The translations under genes were made by a program, and so were the position numbers. Under the pieces are notes generated by a model. It had not been told where the DNA came from. It worked only from the letters and a program-made list of their open reading frames with translations, and ran no database searches. From Humulus lupulus (Eukaryota > Streptophyta > Magnoliopsida > Rosales > Cannabaceae): DNA of 64,000 nucleotides. The stretch lies in the NCBI RefSeq assembly GCF_963169125.1, contig NC_084793.1:232515360-232579359 (forward strand), read 5' to 3'. Below are positions 48,929 through 60,400 of this stretch, piece after piece (the stretch's first letter is position 1; every line of letters starts with the position of its first letter).

Positions 48929-49703
48929 TGTTGACGCGGTTCTTCGCCAACAGGTAATTAAGAGAAGAAAAGAAAGGGATTAGTACTGAAAGTAGAACCG
49001 TCACAGATATGAAATCTTAGAGAATGAATTAGGTGACTCCAGACACGTTTTTTAAGTAGTTCAAAGGTTAAAATCCTTCTACTCCACTAGTCAATATTAT
49101 TCATATATTCTGGGTATTTGGTTTACAAAGTATATGGCTCTTCGGAGACTATTTTTCCCAACCCCTATCAACTCCCAGGGTCCCCATATTTATAGGAGAA
49201 GGCACCTGGAAGTTGGTAGGGAGGTCATCCCGTGACCTTACCATTTGTCATATCAACTCTGTGACGATTATGATTAATTCCTAAACCTGACACATAAGTG
49301 TGGTCTAATCAGTGTGTAAGGAGATAATGGGCCGCACGGCCCAACACAGCCGTGGGTGTCTGAATGCGCACGTTCCTGCTGCGTGTCCGAGAAGTCAGGG
49401 GGATATCGGACACGTGATGTCAGATATATGCACGTTTATCTTGCGTGTATTGACTTTACAAAGGGTCAGAGATCCATGGCCAGCTCGTACCACGAGCTGC
49501 TTCCCTGAACCGACCTTCAGCCTTCAGGTCTTCTGATGCCTTCCTCCAGTCTTGGGGGCCCTTGGCGAGCCTTTGAGGATCCCTCGAGCTAAGAAGGTAC
49601 GATCTAGAAACAGGATCTCCGGCTTGGGGGAGTCCTCCGACTAAACCATGATTAGTCCGAGACTCGACCTGCTAATAAGCCCGTGGGAAAACCAGGGCGT
49701 ACA
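48929..49703 (-). repeat. 3' LTR of element C (775 bp)
   Basis: Plus-strand ends are TGTTGACGCGG and GGGCGTACA; it pairs with 60853-61627. A G-box-centred palindrome lies at 49403-49427. The ORF 49312-49536 inside it recurs in the other LTR and is not taken as a gene. Confidence 0.97.
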
Positions 49704-49724
49704 CCTGCCCCCCAAGCCCCTGCT
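49704..49724 (-). other. Element C terminal polypurine tract
   Basis: On the minus strand CAGGGGCTTGGGGGGCAGG immediately precedes the 3' LTR. Confidence 0.85.
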
Positions 49725-49970
49725 CGTGGTATATGACGTCATATATAGGAGACCATAGTAGGGGCTTTTAGACTTCCCCACAACCCTTCACATTCCATTC
49801 TTTGTGCAGGCGTCTGATACGTGGAACGTCGTGGGTGGTGACGGTACGTTTTACGAGAACCGCATTTAATGGCCTAGCCTATTGTCCAGCCGTCGTTTCA
49901 TATTTCGAGTGGAAGGCCTCGGATCCCTCACTAGGGCCATCCAAGAGCCTTCTTCACGTGATCCTTCCCT

Positions 49971-49980
49971 TATATAAAAA
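49971..49980 (+). promoter_or_regulatory. TATA box of the element C antisense gene
   Basis: TATATAAAAA lies 738 bp upstream of the ATG and about 270 bp inside the LTR. The following leader resembles that of B. It is the best candidate promoter for the plus-strand gene. Confidence 0.75.
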
Positions 49981-50207
49981 GGGAGTGGCCACCCTATGCA
50001 CGGGCCACCCCTTCATTCCAAAATTTCCCAAATCTCTCTCCTTCTTCCTTCTCTGACTTTCAGAAGAACGAAACCCTCGACTCTACTGCCACCATTTTCC
50101 TTGTTCAAGAAGCTTAGGCGCACGAGTTTCTCCAAAGCTTTGGAAGCTACTGCACCGACGAGGCTCCTACCAACGCAACACTCTCGTTTACCATCCAGCC
50201 ATATACT

Positions 50208-50700
50208 GTAAGTTTTCTGACCCTGTTCATTTTGAAAACATGCCACTGTAGCTTAGGTAAAAAAATTTACTGTAGCCGCATGCAAGGGTTTTCTGGGTTG
50301 CGGGGGTAGGAGGGTGACAGCCCCTTCTAGGCTAGGGCACACTTGTTGTAGGAAATCGCCTTAGAGTATGGGTTTCAAGATGCTTCTTCAGGAACAATTT
50401 CTGGTTAGGATCTTTAGGAACTTTGGATGCAAAACCGGGTAGCTTAGGGGATACGCCTCAAAAGCGGTTTTGCAACGTTCTGTCTGTTGAAACTTCCCCC
50501 CCAAGGCAAATTTTTACTCTGAACCCCCTGACACATGAATTCCGAGTAATTTGGGATCTGTTGGGAGCATGGGCACGTGTTCATTGAACCGCGTGGTTCC
50601 ACTCTCCATGGGCTGGGCTTACCTCAGCTCGTGTAAATAATAATTGCTTCGTCCTTCTGCTTGGGTCGCCTTTTCTAAAGTGTTTTCTTTTGTTCGATAG
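50208..50700 (+). other. 5'-UTR intron of the element C antisense gene
   Basis: The donor ACT|GTAAGTTTTCTG and acceptor TTCGATAG|GCGACCAG lead into the ATG at 50709. The same boundaries are found in A and B. The interval 49981-50708 has no other gene. Confidence 0.75.
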
Positions 50701-50708
50701 GCGACCAG

Positions 50709-53319
50709 ATGGCTCCAAAAAGGAATCTGCCTCAGAAGAACGTGGGAAGCTCTGTTTCCCAGCAAGAGAAAGGAAAGGCGGTGATGTCAAGCTCGCCGAT
50801 CCCCCACTTCGGGCCGGCCGTGGAGAAGCAGGTCGAGGTGGCCCCCGACGCATTCTTTGAGGCGGAGAGAATCATCTCAAAGGTAACCGACCAGGCGAAG
50901 ATCAACAAACTCTTCCTCACCCACAACATTCCACTGGGGAGAGCCTCCGTGATTGCCCGACCTGCTGCGGAAGGCGAGCAGAGCTGCACGCCACTCGACG
51001 AATTGTTCGCGGCCTGGAGCGGCGAACACTTCAAGGTAGGGGCCTTCCTTCCCCTGTATCAGTACTTCGCCGACTTCCTGAATTATGTGGGGTTGGCCCC
51101 ATTTCAGCTCCCCCCCAACTCCTACCGTCTGCTGGCGGGCTTGAGGTATTTATTCAAGAAGCAGGAGTGGGAGGTCCCCACTCCTGCGGATATTCTATAT
51201 TTCTTCTGCCTCAAAGCCAGCCCGGACCAGCGGGGGCGAGGTGACGGGTTCTACTACTTAACCCGTTTTCCTAATACAGCGGCGGTCATCGAGCTTCCAA
51301 GCCATCCAAATGACTTCAAGGACCAGTTCTTCATGTCAACTGGGTTCCGGAATTGCGAGCACCATTATTTTAATCGCCCTCGTAAGTGATCCCTGACCTT
51401 AGCTCGCCTTTTGAGTGTTTTTTTTTATTTTAGCTCCTCCCGTATTCCACCCTGACTCCAGCCAATCTTGCAGCCATCTACGCAAGGACCGAAAAGTCTG
51501 CGACCCTCGGGGGTCAGTATGACACATTGGCGGGCCTGCCCCCCAGCGAAAAGGACTACCGCGTGCTCGTGACGGACGAGACGATGGTGTTCTGCAAATT
51601 GATCTTCCCAAACCAGACTCTAAACCTGAAGAGGCCTCGGGGGCCGCCCCCAGCCCGCGACAACAGGCCTATCACCGTGGAGGAGGTCGCGGCAGAGGAA
51701 GACGAGGAGGAGGAGGTGGCTGAAGTTCCGCTCGTGAGGAATAGAAAGAGGACCTTGGAGGTCGCTCAAGGGATGGATGAGGAGAGAATCCAAATCGGAG
51801 CAGCCGCGGGTCCTTCCGGCCAAGGTAACCCTTATTTGTTTAAGAATGTAGATAGGGCCACCGCAGACCCCTGGCTGGTTAGATTCAATCCTAGGCAGAT
51901 CGTCCAGCGTCACGGGAGGGACCCGGACCTGAATACACTCCTGCTCCATTGTGTTGACCGGCTCGTGCTGGATCACCAAGAGAGCCGGCCTAGGGGTACC
52001 GTAGTAGTAGATAACACCCTAGCTTTTAGGTCGATCCTTTTTGAGGAGTATGGGACCAACTTACGCACATGGCCATCACTTCAGAGGGGTGCCTATGCCC
52101 CGGGGTTTAGACAGTATGTAGAAGAATCCAGCCCCGAGTCAGAACCGGACCTAGAACCCGCGCCAGTTCATGAGATAATTGTCCTAGGCTCTTCCAGCTC
52201 GGGGGGTAGGGCTCCCTTAATATTCGTATACTTTTTGCTTTTAACTTCTGCATGATTGCTAACTTGTATTAACCATGTTTTTGTTTTTTGGCAGAAGAGA
52301 TGTCTCAGCCCGGGGGTAATCTGCGGGGTGTAGTCTTCGGCGGGAATCCCCCAGCAGGGCCAAGGTTGAAAAGGCTCCGAGAGTCTAAGAGCGCGGCCGG
52401 GGCCTCCACCAAATCCCCGGCTAAGGAGAAAGAAAAAACCCCGCCATCCCAGGTCGGGGGGGCAATCCTTCCTGCTGCCGGAGCAGGACACATGCCCCCG
52501 CCGCCCCAGCGATCTCCATTAGCCACCCAGGACGTGGTACTGGAGGTCGGGACTCCGGGCGTGGCAGCCCCAGACGTACGCATCCCGGTCGACCCCCAGG
52601 ATCTGAAAAAGATCCCAGAAGCATTCCAGGGGACGGTGTATGAGTCGGCGAGCTATGCCGTCGGCCGCTTCTACAAGCTCAAAGAGAGGGATCTCCGGGC
52701 TATTGAAACAACGAGCCCGGTCCGAGTCATAGAGTCTTCGATGGACATGACCCTAACGGTAATCTGCCCCACTTCTTTTAAAGCTTTAACACTTACACAA
52801 TGCCTTGTTTTTCCACTTAGCTAACTTATCCTTCCTTTCTTGCAGGGCATTGCTGCCGTACATCGAGGTATCGCCAGGACCAAGGCTCAGCTAGAGGAGA
52901 TGGAGGCTGAGCGCCAGGCCGCCCTTCAGGAAGCTCAGGCGGCGAAAGATGCGCTGGCGGCTTCGAAGGCCGAGCTAGAGAGGAGCCGCTCAAAGAACCG
53001 AGAACTTGAAACCTCCCTTGCCACTTCGCGAACAGATCTCGAGGCAGCGAAGACCGAGGCCCAGGCCGCCCTGGAGGCCGCTTTGGAAGCCGAGCGGGCC
53101 ATCTCGGAGCAGTCCATGCAGGACCTATTCTATCACTACTGGGCCCATAACCCGGATGCTGACTTCTCTTTTATGCCGCCGGACCTCTGGGCTATTATGC
53201 TGCCGAAGCTCCAAGCCCGCCTAAATAGAGAGGTACCGCCCTCGGAGACCGGGGAAGCCTCTAGCGCGGCGGAGCAGGGCGAGACCACGACCTCCAAAGG
53301 ACCAGCGGATGGGGCTTAG
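50709..53319 (+). CDS. Antisense retrotransposon gene, intact: PF04195-like domain plus coiled coil (780 aa, four coding exons)
   Basis: Exons are 50709-51381, 51474-52205, 52295-52758 and 52846-53319; introns of 92, 89 and 87 bp all have GT-AG ends and the spliced frame of 2343 bp has no stop before TAG 53317. Exon 1 (residues 1-224) carries a domain like 'putative gypsy type transposon' (PF04195) from about residue 45, with QYFADFLNYVGLAPFQLPPN and YFFCLKASPDQRGRGDGFYY. Exon 2 has an acidic stretch (about 287-314). Exon 3 is Pro/Lys-rich, then more conserved. Exon 4 is an Ala/Glu/Lys coiled coil (about 630-710) followed by FYHYWAHNPDADFSFM. There is no signal peptide, membrane segment or catalytic motif I recognise. 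It runs against C's own transcript. The splice model is inferred from three aligned copies; function is unknown. Confidence 0.85.
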
Positions 53320-53446
53320 GGCACTTCTTATGCATTTTTAATTATTTTATTTTGTCTTTGTAACCTTTTCATGAGGTGTTTTCACCTCGAGACGATTTAC
53401 TTGGCAATCTTAACTTATATATATATATTTTTTTTTTTATATAAGC

Positions 53447-54330
53447 TTAGTCCATGCTAACCGTTATTTATATCTCGAGCTCTTTAAGAAAGAGCCACGA
53501 CCAATAAACTTAAGTTAACTTCCAAGTTTTATGACCCGGTTAAAACCAGGAACTTATTTTGAAAACTTAGTTCGTGCTAACTTTTATCCATATCCCGAGC
53601 TCTTTAAGAAGAACCACGATCAATAAATTTAAGTTAACTTCTAAGTTTTATGACCCGGTTAAAACCAGGAACTTATTTTGAAAACTTAGTTCGTGCTAAC
53701 TTTTATCCATATCCCGAGCTCTTTAAGAAGAACTACGATCAATAAATTTAAGTTAACTTCTAAGTTTTATGACCCGGTTAAAACCAGGAACTTATTTTGA
53801 AAACTTAGTTCGTGCTAACTTTTATCCATATCCTGAGCTCTTTAAGAAGAACCACGATCAATAAATTTAAGTTAACTTCTAAGTTTTATGACCCGGTTAA
53901 AACCAGGAACTTATTTTGAAAACTTAGTTCGTGCTAACTTTTATCCATATCCCGAGCTCTTTAAAAAGAACCACGATCAATAAATTTAAGTTAACTTCTA
54001 AGTTTTATGACCCGGTTAAAACCAGGAACTTATTTTGAAAACTTAGTTCGTGCTAACTTTTATCCATATCCCGAGCTCTTTAAGAAGAACCACGATCAAT
54101 AAATTTAAGTTAACTTCTAAGTTTTATGACCCGGTTAAAAACAGGAACTTATTTTGAAAACTTAGTTCGTGCTAACTTTTATCCATATCCCGAGCTCTTT
54201 AAAAAGAACCACGATCAATAAATTTAAGTTAACTTCTAAGTTTTATGACCCGGTTAAAACCAGGAACTTATTTTGAAAACTTAGTTCGTGTTAAATTTTA
54301 TCCATAGATAGGAGTCAACATCTAAGTCGT
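53447..54330. repeat. Tandem repeat array of element C (119-bp unit, at least 7 copies)
   Basis: ATGACCCGGTT recurs at 53531, 53650, 53769, 53888, 54007, 54126 and 54245, an exact 119-bp spacing, with a diverged partial unit before. The units are almost identical, showing recent expansion compared with A and B. Confidence 0.97.
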
Positions 54331-54356
54331 TAAGGAGACCTGGTTATATCCAGGTA

Positions 54357-54376
54357 CCATATGCCCCCCAAGTAAC
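54357..54376 (-). other. Internal polypurine-like tract, element C
   Basis: On the minus strand GTTACTTGGGGGGCATATGG repeats the terminal tract core about 4.65 kb from it. It follows the palindrome CCTGGTTATATCCAGG at the end of the array. Confidence 0.65.
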
Positions 54377-54483
54377 TGGGAAAGGGTCTTTCGTGGTTAC
54401 TTTAAAATCACACTTGCAAATTAAAAGAAACACTTGATTTTTATTTATACATAGAAAGTGGCCTTCCAGGCCTTACAAGTGGA

Positions 54484-57400
54484 TCATTGATAGTATTTCT
54501 TTAAGTGGATGGCATTCCAAGTCCGCGGGATCGCTCCTCCATCAAGTCGAGCTAACTTATAAGTTCCCTCCTTGATGACTTCGATGACCTGGTATGGCCC
54601 TTCCCAGTTTGGTCCCAAAACCCCATCTTTGGGATCTTTTCCGGCCAGGAAAACTCTCCTTAGGACCAAATCGCCAACGCTAAAGGCACGTTTTTTTACC
54701 TTAATGATGAAGTAGCGAGTGATCTTTTGCTGATAATGGGCGAGCTGGAGTTGCGAATCCTCCCTCCTTTCATCAACTAGGTCTAGGGAATGGCATAGGA
54801 GTTCGTGGTTCCGATCTTGGTCGTAGGACTGGACTCTATGCGACAGAACTTTAACCTCCACGGGGAGGACTGCTTCACTCCCAAAGGTTAGGGAGAAAGG
54901 AGTGTGACCCGTGGGAGTCCGATGCGAGGTCCGGTATGCCCACAGGACCTGGGGGAGTTGTTCTGGCCAGACCCCCTTTGCCTCATCTAGCCTCTTCTTG
55001 AGGCTTGCCTTTAGAGTTTTGTTCACAGCCTCGACCTGGCCGTTCGCCTGGGGATAGGCCACGGACGAGAAGCTTTTCACAATTCCGTGCCTTTCACAAA
55101 ATTCGGTGAACAGATCGCTGTCAAATTGAGTGCCGTTGTCGGAGACGATCTTCTTAGGTAGGCCAAATCGACAGATGATGCTTTTCACCACAAAGTCGAG
55201 TACTTTCTTCGATGTTATTGTCGCCAACGGCTCTGCTTCGGCCCACTTGGTGAAGTAGTCAATGGCTACCACGGCGTAACGGACCCCGCCCTTTCCGGTG
55301 GGCAGGGCACCCACTAGATCTATTCCCCAAATGGCAAATGGCCAAGGAGCCGAGATCATTTTTAGCTCGACTGGAGGAGCTCGGGCAACCACAGCGAATC
55401 GCTGACACTTGTCGCACCTTTTCACATACGAGATCGAGTCTTTGGACAGAGTTGGCCAATAATAGCCTTGCCTGAGAACCTTTAAGGCCAGGCTTTGCCC
55501 CCCAGTGTGGTCTCCGCAGAATCCTTTGTGAACTTCCTACAGGATGGCCTTCGCTTCACTCGGAAGATCGCAGCGGAGGAGAGGTAGGGAGTGCCCACGT
55601 CGGTATAACACTCCTTCGACTAGCGTGTATCTAGGAGCTTGATAAAGGACTCGTCGTGCGTCGTTACGTTCTTCGGGTAACCTGCCCTCGACGAGATACT
55701 CCAGAATGGGAGTCATCCAGGTCGGCCTAATATCAATCATCTCGATCTCCGCCCGATCTCCTTCTATACTTGGTTTTTCCAAGAATTCTACTGGCACCAA
55801 CCCCAGGGTTTCTGCCTCTCCCGAGGTGGCGAGTTTGGCGAGAGCATCTGCGTTGGCGTTCTGCTCCCGAGGTATCTGTTCGATCGACCCTCGCCCAAAT
55901 GCAGACAGCTCGGTTTTTACTTTTGCCAAATAGGTTGGGTCCCCGTGCCTGATATTCTCCCAGAACCTGGTTCACCACGAGCTGGGAGTCACTGAAGCAC
56001 TGGACGGAGCTCTCCTTTAGCTCACTAGCTACCCTCAACCCAGCCAACAAAGCCTCGTACTCTGCCTCGTTGTTAGATGCCTTGAATCCGAACCTTAGCG
56101 CCGAGTGGAATCTATGTCCCTCGGGGGATATCAGGATGATTCCGGCCCCGGAGCCGTTCTCGTTAGATGAACCATCAATGAAGATCTTCCACGACGAATG
56201 TGGGGAGGCGACCTGAGGCAAGCCTTTTGATGGATTCTCCTGGAATCCCGTGCATTCCGCCATGAAGTCGGCCAAGGCCTGACTTTTTATGGCAATTCGT
56301 GGAGTATAGAAAATCTCGAACTGACCGAGTTCGACCGCCCATTTTAATAGACGTCCCGATGCTTCAGGCTTTTGCAAAACCTGCCTTAAAGGCTGATCAG
56401 TCATGACGTGTACAGAGTGGGACTGGAAGTACGGCCTGAGCTTTCGCGAGGCCGTGATTAGGCAGAACGCCAGTTTTTCCATCATTGGGTATCTTGATTC
56501 TGCTCCGAGGAGTCTCTTGCTGATGTAGTAGACTGGCTTTTGAACATGGTCCTCTTCTCGTACTAGCACGGCGCTAGCTGCGTCCTCAGTGACGGCCATG
56601 TAGGAAAAGAGGTTCTCCCGCCTTGGGCTTAGATAGCACAGGCGGTTCAGCCAGATGCGCCTTCAGGTCGAGGAATGCGCTTTCGCATTCTACTGTCCAC
56701 TCAAACTTCTTGTTTCCCCGGAGCAGGTTGTAGAAGGGCAAACACTTGTCGGTTGATTTGGAAATGAACCAGTTGAGCGCTGCCACCCTTCCTGTGAGGC
56801 CTTGGACATCCTTTCGCGACCTAGGGGAAGGAAGCTCGAGCAGTGACCTGATCTTGTCGGGGTTTGCCTCGATTCCTCGGGTATTGACTATGAAACCCAG
56901 GAATTTCCCTGATGCCACACTGAAGGTGCACTTCTGAGGATTGAGCCTCATGTCATACTCTCGCAGTATGTTAAAACACTCTTCTAGGTCAGAAACGTGG
57001 TTGTCGGCAGTCTTTGACTTGACCAGCATGTCATCGACGTACACTTCCATGTATTTTCCGATCTGGTCTTTGAACATTCTGTTTACAAGCCTTTGGTAGG
57101 TAGCTCCGGCATTCTTCAGGCCAAATGGCATGACCTTATAGCAATAGACGTTAGTCGGGGTCATGAAGCTGGTATGTTCCTGGTCTGCCGGATTCATCGC
57201 GATCTGATTGTAGCCTGAGTACGCGTCCATGAAGGACATGAGCTCGTGCCCCGCCGTGGCATCCACTAGCTGATCGATCCTTGGCAATGGAAAGCAATCC
57301 TTGGGGCAGGCTTTATTCACGTCGGAGAAGTCAATACAGGTCCGCCACTTCCCGTTGGGCTTTGGAACCAGCACGGGATTAGCGACCCAAATTGGAAATT

Positions 57401-57488
57401 TGGCTTCGCGGATAAAGCCACACTTTTTGAGCCGGGCCACTTCTTCTTCAAGGGCTTCGGCTCGGGTCGTTCCTAAACGCCTCTGCTT
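54484..57488 (-). pseudogene. Element C pol: RT, two RNase H domains, integrase (disabled)
   Basis: On the minus strand RT spans about 57440-56800, with DVNKACPKDCFPLPR and the catalytic YVDDMLVKS near 57025-57042. The first RNase H is at about 56590-56240 (PVYYISKRLLGAESRYP) and the archaeal-type second one at about 56210-55960 (IFIDGSSNENGSG, NNEAEYEALLAG, FSDSQLVVNQV). The integrase zinc finger lies at about 55530-55380 (CDKCQR), with the core SDNGTQFDS near 55140 and NGQVEAVNK near 55030. It ends HLKKYYQ at 54484. Breaks are frameshifts near 56607 and 55945 and TAG 55537. The dual RNase H places it in the Tat lineage. Confidence 0.95.
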
Positions 57489-60400
57489 TTAGGATTTGGC
57501 AGGAACACTCTTATCCAGGTGGAGTGTGTACATGATGACACTCGGGCTGATCCCTATCATGTCCTCGTGCGACCATGCGAACACGTCCAGGTTTTTCTGC
57601 AGAAACGTAGTCAGCTCCGCTTTTCTTTGGTCACAGAGGTTCTTCCCAAGCTTAACCGTCCGTGATGGGTTTTGTTTATCAATGTTCACCTCCTCGAGCT
57701 CTTCAATAGCCTGGAGCTCGGATCTATCCTCGCCTACACGGGGGTCAATGTCCTCACTTAAGGCAAGCTTTTCCTCTTTGGAAACCTGAGGTTTTTCAAT
57801 CTCAGGAGCCGCCTTGGGTCCCTGAGATTCCTCTCCGCCCTGAATGGCCATTGTCAGCTGCCCGGGTTTAGATTTTCCCTTCGTGGAAATGCTGTAGCAT
57901 TCCCTGGCAGCGAGCTGGTCACCCTTGATAGTACAGACTCCTGTTGAAGTAGGGAACTTCATGGCGAAGTGTCGGATGGAAGTGATAGCCTCGAAAGCTA
58001 TGAGTGTAGGTCGGCCCAAAATGGCATTGTAGGCAGCGGAGCAGTCAATGACCACAAACTCGAGTAGTTTGGACACTGTCCGAGATTCTTCTCCTAGGGT
58101 GATCACCAGCTCGATCGTCCCTATTGCTGCTGATCCTTCCCCCGAAAATCCATATAGCATCATCGAGGTTGCCTTTAGCTCGGCGACAGTCAGACCCATC
58201 TTTTCTAAGGTGGATCGGAATAGGAGGTTCACCGAGCTCCCATTGTCCACCAACACTCTCCTTACTTTCCGGTTGGCGAGCTGGACTGCTACGACCAAGG
58301 GATCGTTATGAGGGAATTGGACATGGCCTGCATCTTCCTCCGTGAAAGTTATCGGTTGTTTCTCTAACTGTTGTTGTTTTGACTGATGTTGCTCCGGGAC
58401 GAACTCCGCTCCGTTGTGAGACTTTAATTCATTCACATATCTCTTCTGGGCGCCTCTACTCGTGCCAGCCATATGCGGTCCTCCAGAGATGGTGGATATC
58501 TCTCCCTCGACCGCGGGGGGAAGGACGTCCTGATCTATCTGAGGCCCGGGCTGGCTGGCTGGGACCTCTGGAACGGGTTGACTTGCTGGGACCCTGTTTC
58601 GCGAGTATTGCGCCAATGGGCCTGCTTGGATGAGAGTTTCGATTTCATCTTTGAGATGCCTGCAGTCGTCGGTATTGTGGCCGACGTCGTTATGGAAACG
58701 GCAGAATTTTGAAGTATCTCTCTTTCCCTTGTGGTGCTTTAATGGCTCCGGCCTTTTCCAAGGGACCCGAGCAGCGTTGGCCAGGAAAATATTTTCCCTG
58801 GGGGTGAGCTCGGTATATGTTGTGAACACGGGCTTGAATTTATCAACAGACTTATTCTTCTTTTGACCGTGATGGCTGTTTTCACCATTCCCCTTTCTTT
58901 TGCCACCACCGGGCTGGTTGTTCTGCGCGACATCGGGAATCGCCACTACGATCTCTGTCCCCGTTCCAGCGGGCTTCTCGGGAATCTGGCTGGTCCCCGT
59001 GGCGGAAGCTTCAGCCTCTTCCAAATTTATCCACTCTTGGGCTCTGTTAAGGAATTCTCTAACCGAGCTGACTCCCCTCCTTTGAATATCTTTCCACAGG
59101 TCTCCACCGACCAGGATTCCGGTCCTCATGGCCATGAGCTTGGAGCTATCGTCAGCGTCTCTGGCTCGAGCAGCGACATTCGCGAATCTGCTCAAGTAGG
59201 CTTTCAGCGTCTCACCGGGCTGCTGTCTCACGTTAGCAAGGGAGTCGGCCTGGACTCGGGCGGCCTGGGAGGCACGGAATGCCCTTTTGAAGTCAGCCGA
59301 AAAGGTCTTCCAGTAGCTGATTGACTGCCTTTTACTCTGCTTGAGCCACTGCCTGGCAGGTCCAGTCAGTGTGGAAGGAAAGATCAAGCAACGCAGCTCC
59401 GGGCCGATGTTATGGGCCATCATTAGGGTGTTGAACATCCCTAAATGGTCCGACGGGTCTCCGTCCCCGTTGAACTTTGACAAGTGAGGCATACGGAAGC
59501 CAGACGGGTATGCCGTCGCTGCTATGTTGGGGGCGAAGAGCTCCATTTCGTCACCTCAATCATATTCGTCTTTTTCTTTCTCTGATAGGAGCTTTCTCAT
59601 CAGTTCCCCCATTTGAGTTAGGCGCTCGAGGGTTTTTCCTGAGATCCTGGGTTATTCCGGGGCTGTTCAACAGCTCCGGACCCGTTGTACATATTAGGTG
59701 GGTTGTTGCCCCCCCTATCTTGAGATAGGTTATTTGGGACATTCCCTCCGTTACGTACTTCGGATCGGACTCCCACTGAATGGGCCTGGCTACCATCTCC
59801 GGCTCGATCGTCTCTGTGAGAGTTGAGGCGATCTTGGAGGTCGCCTCCCTGTGTAGTCTGGTGACTTTGTGCCGAGCTTAGTCGCTGACGCAGGTCTCCT
59901 CCCGAGAGATCACTCCGGCGACTACCGGTCCAGTGGCTCATGCTGGATAGGCTTGGAGTGCGTCTTTGGCGGTTACGATCTGATCCTTCCCCTGGCGCCC
60001 TGCTGCGCCAGGAAGGCCCAGCCGACGGCGGGTCTCTCCTACTACTCCCGTAGGCCGGGATGTCTCGGACGGGCTGAGGATACGGGTATCTGATTGGAGA
60101 AGGAGGATGCCTGACTGGGGAGGCGATCCTAGTTCCGTCCTGACGGATTAAATTCGGTGGGGGCCTTTCGGCCCTGCCAGCCTGCTGGTCCCGCGCTGGG
60201 CGAGCTGGACGAGGCGCAGGACGGTCTTCGAGGACGGGCTGACGTCTCAGGCCCTCCCCGGATCTTCTTCGGGAATTTCCTCGATCTCTCCTGGGCGCCC
60301 TCGAGGAAGGTTGAGATCTAGGGGTTGATGTCCTAACCGAATGGCTGTATTGCTGTTGTCCAGTTCTAGGCATTTCCTTGAAGTTTGCCTCTTGATGGTG

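Noticed and set aside
49312..49536. Small ORF repeated at 61236-61460
   Set aside because: It lies in the two LTRs of element C, so duplication reflects the LTR, not a gene.
49704..49724. G-quadruplex
   Set aside because: A single G6 run next to an LTR is better explained as the polypurine tract; four G-tracts in close spacing are not present.
53447..54330. CRISPR-like array
   Set aside because: The 119-bp units are contiguous with no unique spacers, and the context is a plant retrotransposon 3' region.
58863..59324. Plus-strand 153-codon ORF opposite element C gag
   Set aside because: Shadow of the gag frame, without start context, splice structure or a counterpart in A.
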